Below the pieces are notes generated by a model that saw only the letters and a program-made list of their open reading frames with translations, was not told the DNA's origin and did no database searches. A DNA stretch of 64,000 bases. Source: an uncultured Flavobacteriaceae bacterium (GTDB lineage: Bacteria; Bacteroidota; Bacteroidia; Flavobacteriales; Flavobacteriaceae). This document shows, one piece after another, positions 8,862-18,669 of this stretch. Location: the NCBI GenBank assembly GCA_947494205.1, contig CANLUH010000003.1, positions 1 through 64,000 of the forward strand, read 5' to 3'. The position numbers were made by a program, and so were the translations under genes. How positions within the stretch are numbered: the first letter of the stretch is position 1; each line of letters opens with the position of its first letter.

Positions 8862-8879
8862 TTCGATTGATTATATTTG
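8846..8879 (+). promoter_or_regulatory. Bacteroidota-type promoter for the gene at 8895
   Basis: The -7 box TATATTTG is at 8872-8879 and a TTG is at 8846-8848, spaced 23 bp apart. This fits the Bacteroidota pattern TTG, about 19-23 bp, TAnnTTTG. The start codon lies 15 bp after the box, which implies a very short 5' leader. Confidence 0.5.
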
Positions 8880-8894
8880 TGACGTATCTTAATT

Positions 8895-9758
8895 ATGAAA
8901 AAAGAAAAAAAAATACCATTAAAAAGAAAACTACTTCATAAGTATCGTTTAGTAATATTAAATGAGGATACGTTTGAAGAACGTGTTTCATTTAAACTAA
9001 CACGTTTAAATGTGTTTGTTTTAGTTACAATATCGTCTATATTATTAATTGCATTTACAACACTATTAATAGCGTTTACTCCTATAAGAGAATATATTCC
9101 TGGCTATTCTTCTACTGCACTTAAAAAGAAAGCGGTAGAGCTTAATTACAAAACAGACTCTTTACAACAAGTTATTAGGTTAAATGAACAATATTATAGC
9201 TCTATTAAAAAAGTATTAAAAGGCGAGGTGAGTACAGTAGAGTTTAATAGAGATTCTATAATATCTGCAGCAAAGCTAGACCTTAGTGAAGTAGATTTAG
9301 ACCCAATAAAAGAAGACTCTATACTTAGAGAGAAAGTCGATAAAGAAGATAAGTATAATCTATTTGAAACAGCGAAAACAAAAGCGAATTTTATTTTATT
9401 TCCACCTGTTAACGGAACAATTAGCGAAACCTATAACGTAGAAGATAGACATTATGCAGTAGATGTTATTGTTGCAGAGAATTCACCTGTAAAAGCAACT
9501 GCAGATGGTACTGTTATATTTTCAGAATGGACAACAGAGACGGGCTTTGTTATTATTTTAGAGCATAGTTATGGACTAATTTCTGTTTATAAACACAATG
9601 CTTCGTTAACTAAAACACAAGGAGATTTGGTGAAATCTGGAGAAGTAATAGCTATGGCAGGAAATACGGGGGAATTAACAACAGGTCCCCATTTACATTT
9701 CGAATTATGGAGCGATGGCTATCCAGTAAATCCAACAAATTTTATAGATTTTAAATAA
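8895..9758 (+). CDS. M23-family (LytM) peptidoglycan endopeptidase, membrane-anchored
   Basis: A 287-aa protein. It has a basic cytosolic N-terminus and one TM helix at about 36-58 (VFVLVTISSILLIAF). A linker to about residue 165 leads to a C-terminal LytM domain. Zinc-ligand motifs are HYAVD (usual form HxGxD, here with Ala) and HLHFE near residues 256-260, and both are intact as ligands. It should cleave peptide cross-links in the cell wall or help activate amidases. It is 4 bp upstream of the GH3-family gene and likely co-transcribed. This pairing is, as I recall, common in flavobacterial genomes. Confidence 0.9.
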   Translation: MKKEKKIPLKRKLLHKYRLVILNEDTFEERVSFKLTRLNVFVLVTISSILLIAFTTLLIAFTPIREYIPGYSSTALKKKAVELNYKTDSLQQVIRLNEQYYSSIKKVLKGEVSTVEFNRDSIISAAKLDLSEVDLDPIKEDSILREKVDKEDKYNLFETAKTKANFILFPPVNGTISETYNVEDRHYAVDVIVAENSPVKATADGTVIFSEWTTETGFVIILEHSYGLISVYKHNASLTKTQGDLVKSGEVIAMAGNTGELTTGPHLHFELWSDGYPVNPTNFIDFK

Positions 9759-9762
9759 TTTA

Positions 9763-11265
9763 ATGATACCATTTAAGTCTACATTAGCAAAGCAATTTGC
9801 AAAGAAAGTTTATAAGTCCATCCAAAAATGGGCCAATAACCCTATTGAAACGCAAGAACAAGTCTTTAAAAACTTAATAAAGGAAGCTTCCGTTACAACG
9901 TTTGGTAAAGATCACAATTTCGAAACCATAAAAACACACGAAGATTTTGTAAAACAAGTACCTATTAGAGATTACGAAGCATTAAAAAGTTATGTCGATC
10001 AAGTAGTAGCTGGCAAAGTAGATGTGTTATGGAAGGGGAGGCCATTATATTTTGCAAAAACTTCAGGTACAACCTCAGGCGCAAAATATATTCCTATTAC
10101 TAAGGAAAGCATGCCTAATCATGTAAACGCAGCAAGAAATGCAATACTAATGTATATACATGAAACAGGAAATGCGAAGTTTGTAAATGGAAAAATGATT
10201 TTTTTACAAGGTAATCCCGTTTTAGAAGAAAAAAATGGAATACAATTAGGTAGATTGTCTGGGATTGTGGCACATTATGTACCTAAATATCTTCAAAAAA
10301 ACAGAATGCCTTCATGGGAAACTAATTGTATAGACGATTGGGAAACAAAAGTTGATGCTATTGTAGAAGAAACCATTTCAGAAGACATGACTATTATTTC
10401 GGGAATCCCATCTTGGGTGCAAATGTATTTTGAAAGGCTTCAGGAGAAAACAGGTAAAAAAGTAGGCGATATTTTTAAAAATTTCAATCTTTTTATTTTT
10501 GGGGGTATCAATTATGAACCTTACAGAGCAAAGTTTGAAAGCTTAATAGGTAGAAAAGTAGATAGTATAGAGTTGTATCCTGCAAGCGAAGGTTTTTTTG
10601 CATTTCAGGATAAGCAAGATGAAAAAGGGATGCTACTTCAATTAAATTCGGGAATGTTTTACGAATTTATAAAAGCAGATGAATTTTTTAACGAAAACCC
10701 AAAACGTATAACTATAGCAGATGTCGCGTTAGGTATAAATTATGTTATAATAATATCTACCAATGCTGGTCTTTGGGCTTATAACATAGGTGATACTGTT
10801 CAGTTTACAAGTTTAAAACCATATAGGGTTATTGTTTCTGGGAGAATAAAGCACTTTATTTCTGCCTTTGGAGAACATGTAATAGGTAAAGAAGTAGAGG
10901 AAGCATTAAGAGAAGCTATAGAGAGTTCGGGAGCCAGGGTTAATGAGTTTACAGTGGCTCCACAGATTACTCCGCAGTCTGGATTACCTTATCACGAATG
11001 GTTTATAGAATTTGAAAAAGAACCGGAAAATAATGCTACATTTATTAATAAAATAGACGAAGCCTTACAAAAGCAGAATAGCTATTATTTAGATTTAATA
11101 GAAGGGAAAGTATTACAGCCACTAAAGGTGTCTAAAATACAGAAAAATGGCTTTCAAAATTATATGAAATCCATAGGTAAATTAGGGGGACAGAATAAAA
11201 TCCCACGACTTTCTAACGATAGAAAAATAGCAGATGCTTTAGAAGCGTATATTCTCTATAAATAA
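9763..11265 (+). CDS. GH3-family acyl-acid amido synthetase-like protein
   Basis: A 500-aa member of the GH3 family, within the adenylate-forming superfamily. An ATP/AMP-binding loop AKTSGTTSGAKYIPIT lies near residues 101-116. Further family motifs are IFGGINYEPY, ELYPASEGFFAFQ and, in the C-terminal lobe, GRIKHFISAFGEHVIG. Plant GH3 enzymes conjugate amino acids to acyl acids. The substrate of bacterial homologues in Bacteroidota is unknown to me. It lies between the M23 peptidase gene and the DUF6909 gene, all close and co-directional. Confidence 0.9.
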   Translation: MIPFKSTLAKQFAKKVYKSIQKWANNPIETQEQVFKNLIKEASVTTFGKDHNFETIKTHEDFVKQVPIRDYEALKSYVDQVVAGKVDVLWKGRPLYFAKTSGTTSGAKYIPITKESMPNHVNAARNAILMYIHETGNAKFVNGKMIFLQGNPVLEEKNGIQLGRLSGIVAHYVPKYLQKNRMPSWETNCIDDWETKVDAIVEETISEDMTIISGIPSWVQMYFERLQEKTGKKVGDIFKNFNLFIFGGINYEPYRAKFESLIGRKVDSIELYPASEGFFAFQDKQDEKGMLLQLNSGMFYEFIKADEFFNENPKRITIADVALGINYVIIISTNAGLWAYNIGDTVQFTSLKPYRVIVSGRIKHFISAFGEHVIGKEVEEALREAIESSGARVNEFTVAPQITPQSGLPYHEWFIEFEKEPENNATFINKIDEALQKQNSYYLDLIEGKVLQPLKVSKIQKNGFQNYMKSIGKLGGQNKIPRLSNDRKIADALEAYILYK

Positions 11266-11293
11266 TAGTATATTTGCTGGCTAAATAAAGATT

Positions 11294-12985
11294 ATGAGTG
11301 AAATAACATATCATGAAAGAACGAGGGCTCAGGAGAGTTCAAATGCAATAGAAAGAATGTATATTACTATGCGTCATCTATTTAATCGAGGCTTTTATAA
11401 GCCTATGGGGGTTTCTGGAGAAACATTACGAGAAGCTCTTTTGGTATTAAGACCAGAAATATATGGCTCTATTGCAGATGAAAAAGCAGAGTTAGAAGGA
11501 CTATCTTACGTTATAGATAGATTACCAATAGGTATAGAAGAATGTCGTTTTATAAACTTAACAAGTGATGAAGGTTATGCAAATTCGCATTTTGAAGCCA
11601 TTATTCCTCCAAAAAGAAGACGTAATTGCTATCGTATAGACGATGAGCAAATGAATATTGAAATTACCAGAGGGCGATCTGAAATATATGATATTTTAAC
11701 ACATTTAACATTCCTTTTTGTAGAATCTCATAAAATTAGTAAGCGTGTTATTATTAATGATGAAGGGCATACTACAAGAGATTGGTTAAAATTAGAGAAA
11801 GCTGTTTTAAGTAAAAAGAAACTTACTCAAAAAGAAAGAGAAATAGCAATAACGCACACTGCTAATATTTTAGGAAGAACCTTTAGGGAACTGTCATCTA
11901 CATACTCAAATTTTGCAACTAAAGAAAAACCAGAACGTTTATTACATATTGTATATTGGTTAGGTAAATTGGCAATAGACGAGGTGGTAAATAATATTAA
12001 AAGAACAGTTACTTTTAGTCCAGTTTTAAGAGAAAGACTAGGGCACCACATACATGGAGAGATTTGGGCGAATACTATTAAAGAAACGCTTAAAAAGAAT
12101 AATTTATTAGAACGTCCTATTCATATAATTAGTGCAAATTTACATAGCGTTATGAATACGTTGTATGCACCAGTATCACTAAAAAATTTAGTGTCTAAAA
12201 AAGATATTTTTGGTGTTTATGAAGACTTAAGTAATAGTAAAAATGAAGCGCTACGCAATAAAGTGACACAAAAAGCGTTACAGCAGGGAATGATATACAT
12301 AAAAGACAGCTCTGGGACTAATATAGATGTTCAAATTTTTGACACTGCAAAACTAGATTTAAGTGTAACAGATTTAGGTATCAGTAAACAAAATAAGGAT
12401 ACTAAAAATGCACCTGTTATTTTTGTAATGGATTATGCTTTTGGAGAACAGGCTTATGAAACAATAGATGAGCTTTTAAAACCTTATGGAGATAAGAATG
12501 ACAAAACGCATTTAAACGTAGAATCTATATCTATAATGGGTAAAGCTGGTATTTTAGAAGGAGGTAAAGGTGATATAATGATACCTTCTGCTCATATTTT
12601 TGAAGGAACAGCAGATAATTACCCTTTTAAAAATGAACTTAGTAAGTCTGACTTAGAAGGACAAGGTGTAGATGTTTATGAAGGTTCTATGATTTCAGTT
12701 CTTGGAACATCGCTACAAAATAAAGATATATTAAAGTTCTTTTTTAATTCTACATGGAATGTTATTGGTTTAGAAATGGAAGGAGCACATTATCAAAAAG
12801 CAATTCAAGCAGCATCAAAAGTAAGAGGTAGTATAAACCCAGATGTAAAAGTAAGATATGCCTATTATGCAAGTGATAACCCGTTAGAAACAGGAGGCAC
12901 TTTAGCTTCGGGTGGATTAGGAACCTCTGGAGTTAGACCAACATATTTAATAACTAGAAAAATCCTACAACAAATATTTAATTAA
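11294..12985 (+). CDS. DUF6909 family protein
   Basis: A 563-aa soluble protein that I recognise as the conserved Bacteroidota DUF6909 type (N-terminus MSEITYHERTRAQESSNAIE). It has no signal peptide or TM helix. The C-terminal part includes SIMGKAGILEGGKGDIMIPS, GLEMEGAHYQKAI and YYASDNPLETGG. The first two recall nucleoside phosphorylase family motifs (a glycine-rich segment and the M-E-G purine/ribose site). A nucleoside phosphorylase-like C-terminal half is an inference, not an assignment. It sits 28 bp after the GH3 gene. Confidence 0.75.
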   Translation: MSEITYHERTRAQESSNAIERMYITMRHLFNRGFYKPMGVSGETLREALLVLRPEIYGSIADEKAELEGLSYVIDRLPIGIEECRFINLTSDEGYANSHFEAIIPPKRRRNCYRIDDEQMNIEITRGRSEIYDILTHLTFLFVESHKISKRVIINDEGHTTRDWLKLEKAVLSKKKLTQKEREIAITHTANILGRTFRELSSTYSNFATKEKPERLLHIVYWLGKLAIDEVVNNIKRTVTFSPVLRERLGHHIHGEIWANTIKETLKKNNLLERPIHIISANLHSVMNTLYAPVSLKNLVSKKDIFGVYEDLSNSKNEALRNKVTQKALQQGMIYIKDSSGTNIDVQIFDTAKLDLSVTDLGISKQNKDTKNAPVIFVMDYAFGEQAYETIDELLKPYGDKNDKTHLNVESISIMGKAGILEGGKGDIMIPSAHIFEGTADNYPFKNELSKSDLEGQGVDVYEGSMISVLGTSLQNKDILKFFFNSTWNVIGLEMEGAHYQKAIQAASKVRGSINPDVKVRYAYYASDNPLETGGTLASGGLGTSGVRPTYLITRKILQQIFN

Positions 12986-13001
12986 CCGTTTAACCACAAT
13001 T

Positions 13002-14063
13002 ATGAGTAAAGAATTACCATCAAAAAATAATACATCCGAAGAAGTTGATTTAGTCGTATTTTTTAATTTAATAGGAGGTATACTTAATAAAGTTTTAAAC
13101 TTCGTTGGCTCAATTTTAAAAACAATTTTCTCAGCCATAATATATGCAATAAGGGCTTTTGTTGTTAATTGGAAGATAATACTAGGGGCTATTGTTATTT
13201 CTACTGTATTAGGTTACTTTATAGAGCACAAAAAAGCAAAAGTATATAATTCGGAAATGTTAGTAAGGCCATATTTTGGTTCAAAATTTCAATTAGTTAC
13301 TAATATCAATTATTTCAATGCATTAATTAAGAGTAAGGATTATGATGCTTTAGAAAATATTTTTAATAATGAAGAAACTAAAGTAGATACAAAACAAATA
13401 AAGTCCTTTAAAATAGAACCAGGGCCAACTACCGAGAATCAAAGAATTCTTCAGTATGAAGAGTTTATTAGTCAGGTTGATAGTATTAGAGCTCAAGATA
13501 TTTCTTTAGAGGATTATGTTGAAAATAGAAGTATTTATTCAGGAGATCTTTTTCTAATTACTGCAGAGTCTTTTAAAAAAGATATTTTTAGAGACTTAGA
13601 ATTTGGTATTAACTCAGCCTTTACAAATGATTTTTCTGAAAGAAAGAAAAAGAAAGAAAATCAATTATACGAATTAGAAAAAGAAAATATCCTTGAAAAC
13701 TTAAAGGAAGTAGATTCTTTACAGAGAATATATATAGACGTTTTACAAGAAGAGACAAAAAATCCAAGTAAAGACTTTAACTTAGGGCCTATTTCGTTAC
13801 AGCAAGAAAAATCTGGCACAAAAGAGTATGAGTTACTTGAAAAGGAAATTAAGCTAAGAGAGCAATTAAGAGCATTAGAGGAAAAAGCGATTTCTAAAGA
13901 TGTTTTTGTAGACGTTATTTCAAGTTTCCAGAAAGTTGGAAATGTGGTAGACAAATTAAGTCAGAAATACTCTTTAATTTTTCCTGCATTAACATTAATA
14001 TTAATATGCTTACTTTTTATGGTAAGAAAAGTAGTGGTTTACGCAAGTAATTATGAAGGATAA
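13002..14063 (+). CDS. Wzz-like polysaccharide chain-length determinant/co-polymerase
   Basis: A 353-aa protein with hydrophobic helices near the N-terminus (about 24-75) and one near the C-terminus (about 325-345, LIFPALTLILICLLFMV). The large extracytoplasmic part has a coiled-coil stretch at about 205-300. This topology is that of PCP/Wzz proteins, which set O-antigen or capsule chain length. No tyrosine-kinase domain is attached. Its end overlaps the start of rmlB by 11 bp, tying it to the polysaccharide operon as its probable first gene. Confidence 0.65.
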   Translation: MSKELPSKNNTSEEVDLVVFFNLIGGILNKVLNFVGSILKTIFSAIIYAIRAFVVNWKIILGAIVISTVLGYFIEHKKAKVYNSEMLVRPYFGSKFQLVTNINYFNALIKSKDYDALENIFNNEETKVDTKQIKSFKIEPGPTTENQRILQYEEFISQVDSIRAQDISLEDYVENRSIYSGDLFLITAESFKKDIFRDLEFGINSAFTNDFSERKKKKENQLYELEKENILENLKEVDSLQRIYIDVLQEETKNPSKDFNLGPISLQQEKSGTKEYELLEKEIKLREQLRALEEKAISKDVFVDVISSFQKVGNVVDKLSQKYSLIFPALTLILICLLFMVRKVVVYASNYEG

Positions 14064-15066
14064 AACAATATTAATTACTGGTGGTGCTGGATTTATAGGG
14101 GCAAACTTTATTCCTTATTTCTTAGAAGAAAATAAAGATGTTAAAGTTGTTAATATAGATAAGCTAACCTATGCCGGGGATTTAAATAATTTAGATGAGG
14201 TAAAAAATCATAGAAATTATAATTTTGTTGAAGGAGATATTTGTGACCGAGAATTAATAGAAAGTCTTTTTAAAGAATATAACTTTTTTGGAGTAATACA
14301 TTTTGCTGCAGAATCGCATGTAGATAACTCAATTAAAAATCCGGGAGCCTTTATAGACACCAATATTACTGGGACATTTAATTTATTAGATGTAGCTAAA
14401 AATCATTGGATGGACGGCCCTAATAAAATAAAAAAAGAATACAAAGGTGCTAGATTTCATCATATATCAACAGATGAGGTTTATGGCACCCTAGGAGAAG
14501 TTGGTCTGTTTACAGAAAAAACACCTTATGCACCAAATAGCCCTTATAGCGCATCAAAAGCATCTTCAGATTTTATAGTAAGAAGTTATTTTCATACATA
14601 TGGTATGAATGTAGTAACTACTAATTGTTCTAATAATTATGGGCCTAAACAGCATAATGAAAAGCTAATACCTACAATTATAAGAAAAGCACTGTCTGGC
14701 GAGCAAATACCAATTTACGGAGATGGTAAAAATATTAGAGATTGGTTGTATGTTTTAGATCATTGTAAAGGAATTAATTTAGTTTCCAAAATAGGAAAAC
14801 CAGGAGAAACCTATAATATAGGAGGGAGAAATGAAAGAGATAATTTATATATTGTAAATACTATTTGCGATATTTTAGATGAAATAAAACCATCACCTAC
14901 TTCGTACAAAGAACAAATAACATTTGTAAAAGATAGACCAGGGCACGATTTTAGATATGCAATAGATGCTTCAAAAATTGAAAATGAACTAGGCTGGAAA
15001 GCAGATGAAAATTTTGAAACAGGAATTAAAAAAACCATAAATTGGTATATAAATAAATATCTCTAA
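14053..15066 (+). CDS. rmlB: dTDP-glucose 4,6-dehydratase
   Basis: A 337-aa extended SDR. It has the NAD-binding motif TGGAGFIGANF at residues 9-19, HFAAESHVDNSIKNPGAFI, the catalytic STDEVYG segment and the YSASKASSD catalytic Tyr/Lys. It converts dTDP-glucose to dTDP-4-keto-6-deoxyglucose, the second step to dTDP-L-rhamnose. The full RmlB, A, C and D set follows with gaps of only 2-18 bp, so the pathway is complete here. Confidence 0.96.
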   Translation: MKDKTILITGGAGFIGANFIPYFLEENKDVKVVNIDKLTYAGDLNNLDEVKNHRNYNFVEGDICDRELIESLFKEYNFFGVIHFAAESHVDNSIKNPGAFIDTNITGTFNLLDVAKNHWMDGPNKIKKEYKGARFHHISTDEVYGTLGEVGLFTEKTPYAPNSPYSASKASSDFIVRSYFHTYGMNVVTTNCSNNYGPKQHNEKLIPTIIRKALSGEQIPIYGDGKNIRDWLYVLDHCKGINLVSKIGKPGETYNIGGRNERDNLYIVNTICDILDEIKPSPTSYKEQITFVKDRPGHDFRYAIDASKIENELGWKADENFETGIKKTINWYINKYL

Positions 15067-15069
15067 CCT

Positions 15070-15933
15070 ATGAAAGGTATAATATTAGCAGGAGGGTCTG
15101 GTACAAGATTACACCCTATAACTTTAGCTGTAAGTAAGCAATTAATGCCTATTTACGATAAGCCTATGATATATTATCCCTTATCTACATTAATGTCTGC
15201 GAGCATAAAAGATATACTTATTATTTCTACACCACACGATTTACCACTATTCAAAGCACTTTTAGGAGATGGTAAAAAGTTTGGTTGTACTTTTGAATAT
15301 GCTATACAGGAAGCCCCTAATGGGCTAGCTGAAGCCTTCATAATAGGAGAAGAGTTTATAGGCGAAGATAAGGTTGCGTTAATATTAGGAGATAATATTT
15401 TTTATGGTTCAGGATTAGAAAAGCTATTACAATCTAATAATAATCCAGACGGTGGTATTATTTATGCATATCATGTTTTAGACCCAGAACGTTACGGTGT
15501 AGTAGAGTTTGATGATAATGAGAAGGCTATATCTATAGAAGAAAAACCAGAAAAACCAAAATCTAATTATGCCGTTCCTGGAATATATTTTTATGATAAC
15601 GACGTTATAAACATTGCTAAAAATATAAAACCAAGTAATAGAGGGGAATTAGAAATCACAGATATAAACAAAGAGTATTTAAGTCGAAAAAAACTAAAAG
15701 TTAGTGTTTTAGATAAAGGTACTGCTTGGTTAGATACTGGTACTTTTAACTCTTTAATGCAAGCTTCTCAATTTGTTCAAGTTATTGAAGAAAGACAAGG
15801 TTTAAAAATAGGAGCTATAGAAGAAACGGCTTACAAAATGGGGTATATAAATAAAGACGAATTAAGAACACTTATAGACCCGTTAATAAAAAGTGGGTAC
15901 GGTAAACATTTGTTAAGCATTATAGAAAAATAA
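15070..15933 (+). CDS. rmlA: Glucose-1-phosphate thymidylyltransferase
   Basis: A 287-aa nucleotidyltransferase of the short RmlA class. The N-terminal signature [18 protein letters not shown] is followed by [27 protein letters not shown] and GRGELEITD-like ([15 protein letters not shown]) motifs are also present. It makes dTDP-glucose from dTTP and glucose-1-phosphate, the entry step of the rhamnose pathway. It is usually feedback-inhibited by dTDP-rhamnose. Confidence 0.96.
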   Translation: MKGIILAGGSGTRLHPITLAVSKQLMPIYDKPMIYYPLSTLMSASIKDILIISTPHDLPLFKALLGDGKKFGCTFEYAIQEAPNGLAEAFIIGEEFIGEDKVALILGDNIFYGSGLEKLLQSNNNPDGGIIYAYHVLDPERYGVVEFDDNEKAISIEEKPEKPKSNYAVPGIYFYDNDVINIAKNIKPSNRGELEITDINKEYLSRKKLKVSVLDKGTAWLDTGTFNSLMQASQFVQVIEERQGLKIGAIEETAYKMGYINKDELRTLIDPLIKSGYGKHLLSIIEK

Positions 15934-15951
15934 GACTTCTAATAATTTTTT

Positions 15952-16491
15952 ATGAAAGCCACAGAAACCAAGTTAAAAGGCTGCTTCGTTATAGAACCTA
16001 CAGTTTTTAATGATAAAAGAGGCTATTTTTTTGAAAGCTTTAATAACAGACTATTTAACGAGTTAATAAAAGCAAACGTACAATTTGTACAAGACAATGA
16101 ATCTTTTTCAAGTAAAGGAGTCCTAAGGGGGTTGCATTACCAAGAAGGTGAATATGCTCAAGCAAAGTTAGTACGAGTTGTTAAAGGAAGCGTTTTAGAT
16201 GTTGCTGTAGACATAAGAGAGGGCTCAAAAACCTACGGAGAACACGTTGCTGTAGAACTTAATGAAGAGAACAAGAAACAATTGTTTGTACCTAGAGGCT
16301 TTGCTCATGGCTTTGTAGTTTTAAGTGAAACAGCTATCTTTTCTTACAAGTGCGATAATTTTTATAATAAATCTTCCGAAAGAGGTATTATTTACAATGA
16401 TTCAAATTTAAATATTGACTGGAAACTTACTGAAAAAGAATTAATTATTTCAGATAAAGATGAAATACTACCTAAACTAAAAGAGGTGTAA
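15952..16491 (+). CDS. rmlC: dTDP-4-dehydrorhamnose 3,5-epimerase
   Basis: A 179-aa cupin-fold epimerase of the usual family length. The motif GVLRGLHYQ carries catalytic His62, with VLDVAVDIR and FVPRGFAHGFVVLS further along. It acts between RmlB and RmlD. It starts 18 bp after rmlA and ends 2 bp before rmlD. Confidence 0.95.
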   Translation: MKATETKLKGCFVIEPTVFNDKRGYFFESFNNRLFNELIKANVQFVQDNESFSSKGVLRGLHYQEGEYAQAKLVRVVKGSVLDVAVDIREGSKTYGEHVAVELNEENKKQLFVPRGFAHGFVVLSETAIFSYKCDNFYNKSSERGIIYNDSNLNIDWKLTEKELIISDKDEILPKLKEV

Positions 16492-16493
16492 TA

Positions 16494-17354
16494 ATGATAA
16501 AAACTAAGGTTTTAGTAACAGGAGCTAATGGTCAATTAGGCCAGTGTATTAAGGAACTATCTAAAACTATTATAGATATAGATTTTATATTTAAATCTAG
16601 CAAAACCTTAGATATTACAAAAAAACCAGATTTAAAAAAGTTATTTGAAACGGAGGCATTTACTCATTGTGTTAATTGCGCAGCATATACAGCAGTAGAT
16701 AAGGCAGAACAAGAAGCTAATAAAGCTTATAATGTTAATTGTGTTGGAGTAAAAAACATAGCAGAGCTTTGTAGTGTAAATAATATAACCTTAATTCATA
16801 TTTCAACCGATTTTGTGTTTAATGGTTTAGGGTATAAACCATACAAAGAAACAGATGAGGCTATGCCAATATCTGTATATGGGAAAACTAAACTTGAAGG
16901 AGAACAAGTTGTAAAAATGCATTTAAATCAATACTTTGTAATAAGAACATCTTGGTTATTCTCAGAGTATAATAATAATTTTGTAAAAACAATGCTTAAG
17001 TTAAGCAAAGATAGAGATGAGTTAAGTGTTGTTAATGATCAAATAGGAAGCCCTACTTATGCATTGGATTTAGCAAGAAGTATCGTTAATATTATTGAAA
17101 ATAATAATACCAACTATGGTATATATCATTATAGTAACACTGGAGTAGCAAGTTGGTACGATTTTGCAAAAGCCATTTTTGAACTTAAAAATGTGGCTAT
17201 AAAAGTTCAACCAATAGCGACAGAAAATTACCCAACACCAGCAAAAAGACCACATTATAGTGTGTTAAATAAAGAAAAAATTAAAAATACTATAAGTATA
17301 GCTATTCCTTATTGGAGAGATAGCTTAAAAGAATGCTTAGATAAAGTCGTTTAA
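16494..17354 (+). CDS. rmlD: dTDP-4-dehydrorhamnose reductase
   Basis: A 286-aa SDR. It shows the nucleotide-binding GANGQLGQ near residue 11, NCAAYTAVDKAE, the STDFVFNG segment, YGKTKLEGE with the catalytic Tyr and Lys, and RTSWLF. It completes dTDP-L-rhamnose synthesis. It lies 2 bp after rmlC and 2 bp before the UDP-sugar dehydrogenase gene. Confidence 0.94.
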   Translation: MIKTKVLVTGANGQLGQCIKELSKTIIDIDFIFKSSKTLDITKKPDLKKLFETEAFTHCVNCAAYTAVDKAEQEANKAYNVNCVGVKNIAELCSVNNITLIHISTDFVFNGLGYKPYKETDEAMPISVYGKTKLEGEQVVKMHLNQYFVIRTSWLFSEYNNNFVKTMLKLSKDRDELSVVNDQIGSPTYALDLARSIVNIIENNNTNYGIYHYSNTGVASWYDFAKAIFELKNVAIKVQPIATENYPTPAKRPHYSVLNKEKIKNTISIAIPYWRDSLKECLDKVV

Positions 17355-17356
17355 TT

Positions 17357-18634
17357 ATGAAAAAAACTATAGCAATAATAGGCCTTGGTTACGTAGGTTT
17401 ACCTTTAGCAGTCGAATTTGCTAAAAAGTATGAAGTTGTAGGTTTTGATATTAATAAAACAAGAATAAAAGCCTTAAATGAAGGTCATGACGATACTTTA
17501 GAAGTTAGCGATAATGATTTAAAAGACGTTATATATCAAAAAGATAATAGTACAGGTTTAAAATTAAGTTATAATGAAACTTCAATAGCTAGTTGTAACA
17601 TATATATAGTAACAGTACCAACGCCTATAGATAAAAATAATAGACCCGTTTTAAAGCCTTTAGTAGAGGCTTCTAAAACTATAGCTAAAGTTTTAAAAAA
17701 AGGAGATATAGTAATTTATGAATCTACTGTATACCCTGGTGTAACCGAGGATATTTGTGTGCCAGTTTTAGAAGAGTTTAGTGGTTTAAAATTTAACACA
17801 GATTTTTATTGTGGATATTCACCAGAAAGAATAAATCCAGGAGATAAGACTCACACTATAAGTAATATAAAAAAGGTTACTTCTGGTTCTACAAAAACAA
17901 TAGGAGAGGAAATAAATAACTTGTATGCTTCTATAATTACTGCAGGAACACATTTAGCACCAACAATTAAAGTAGCCGAAGCAGCCAAAGTAATAGAAAA
18001 TGCTCAACGAGACATTAATATTGCTTTTGTTAATGAGTTAGCAAAGATTTTTAATAAATTAGATATAGATACTCATGCTGTACTAGAAGCAGCTGCAACA
18101 AAATGGAACTTTTTACCCTTTAAACCAGGTCTTGTTGGAGGGCATTGTATTGGAGTAGATCCATATTATTTAGCACAAAAAGCACAAGAAGTAGGGTATC
18201 ATCCCGAAATTATATTAGCAGGAAGAAGGCTAAACGATAGTATGGGAGAATATGTGGCTGTTGAGGTTTTAAAATTAATGGTGCAAAATGATATTAACAT
18301 TAAACACTCTAAAGTTTTAATGTTAGGAATTACATTTAAAGAGAATTGCCCAGATATTAGAAATACAAAAGCTATAAGCGTATATCATGCTTTAGAGTCT
18401 TTTAATATGGATATAGATGTTTACGATCCGTGGGCAGCACCCATAGAAGTAAGTAATGAATATAGCATTAGCCTTATTAAAGAGTTAAAATCTAATTTTT
18501 ATGATGTAATTATACATGTAGTTGCCCATAGAGAGTTTTTAGAGCTAGATTTAAATACGCTAAAAAAAGAAAAAACTTTAATTTATGACGTTAAAGGTTC
18601 ATTAGATATAGAAGATATAGATAGGAGACTATAG
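17357..18634 (+). CDS. UDP-N-acetylhexosamine 6-dehydrogenase (TviB/WbpO/WbpA type)
   Basis: A 425-aa nucleotide-sugar dehydrogenase with N-terminal IAIIGLGYVGLPLAVEFAKKY. The active-site Cys is in GGHCIGVDPYYLAQKA, near residue 262. FKENCPDIRNTKAI is in the C-terminal domain. The HCIGVDPYYL form is typical of enzymes acting on UDP-GlcNAc or UDP-GalNAc, in contrast to the CFPKD form of UDP-glucose dehydrogenase seen at 32246. It probably supplies an acidic N-acetylhexosaminuronate residue for the glycan. Which epimer cannot be told from sequence alone. Confidence 0.9.
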   Translation: MKKTIAIIGLGYVGLPLAVEFAKKYEVVGFDINKTRIKALNEGHDDTLEVSDNDLKDVIYQKDNSTGLKLSYNETSIASCNIYIVTVPTPIDKNNRPVLKPLVEASKTIAKVLKKGDIVIYESTVYPGVTEDICVPVLEEFSGLKFNTDFYCGYSPERINPGDKTHTISNIKKVTSGSTKTIGEEINNLYASIITAGTHLAPTIKVAEAAKVIENAQRDINIAFVNELAKIFNKLDIDTHAVLEAAATKWNFLPFKPGLVGGHCIGVDPYYLAQKAQEVGYHPEIILAGRRLNDSMGEYVAVEVLKLMVQNDINIKHSKVLMLGITFKENCPDIRNTKAISVYHALESFNMDIDVYDPWAAPIEVSNEYSISLIKELKSNFYDVIIHVVAHREFLELDLNTLKKEKTLIYDVKGSLDIEDIDRRL

Positions 18635-18669
18635 CAGAATATACTGATTAAAAAAACAGATAATTTAAA

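Noticed and set aside
13661-13954. 97-aa minus-strand open frame inside the Wzz-like gene
   Set aside because: Ser/Phe-rich low-complexity translation typical of antisense frames to Lys/Glu-rich coiled coils.
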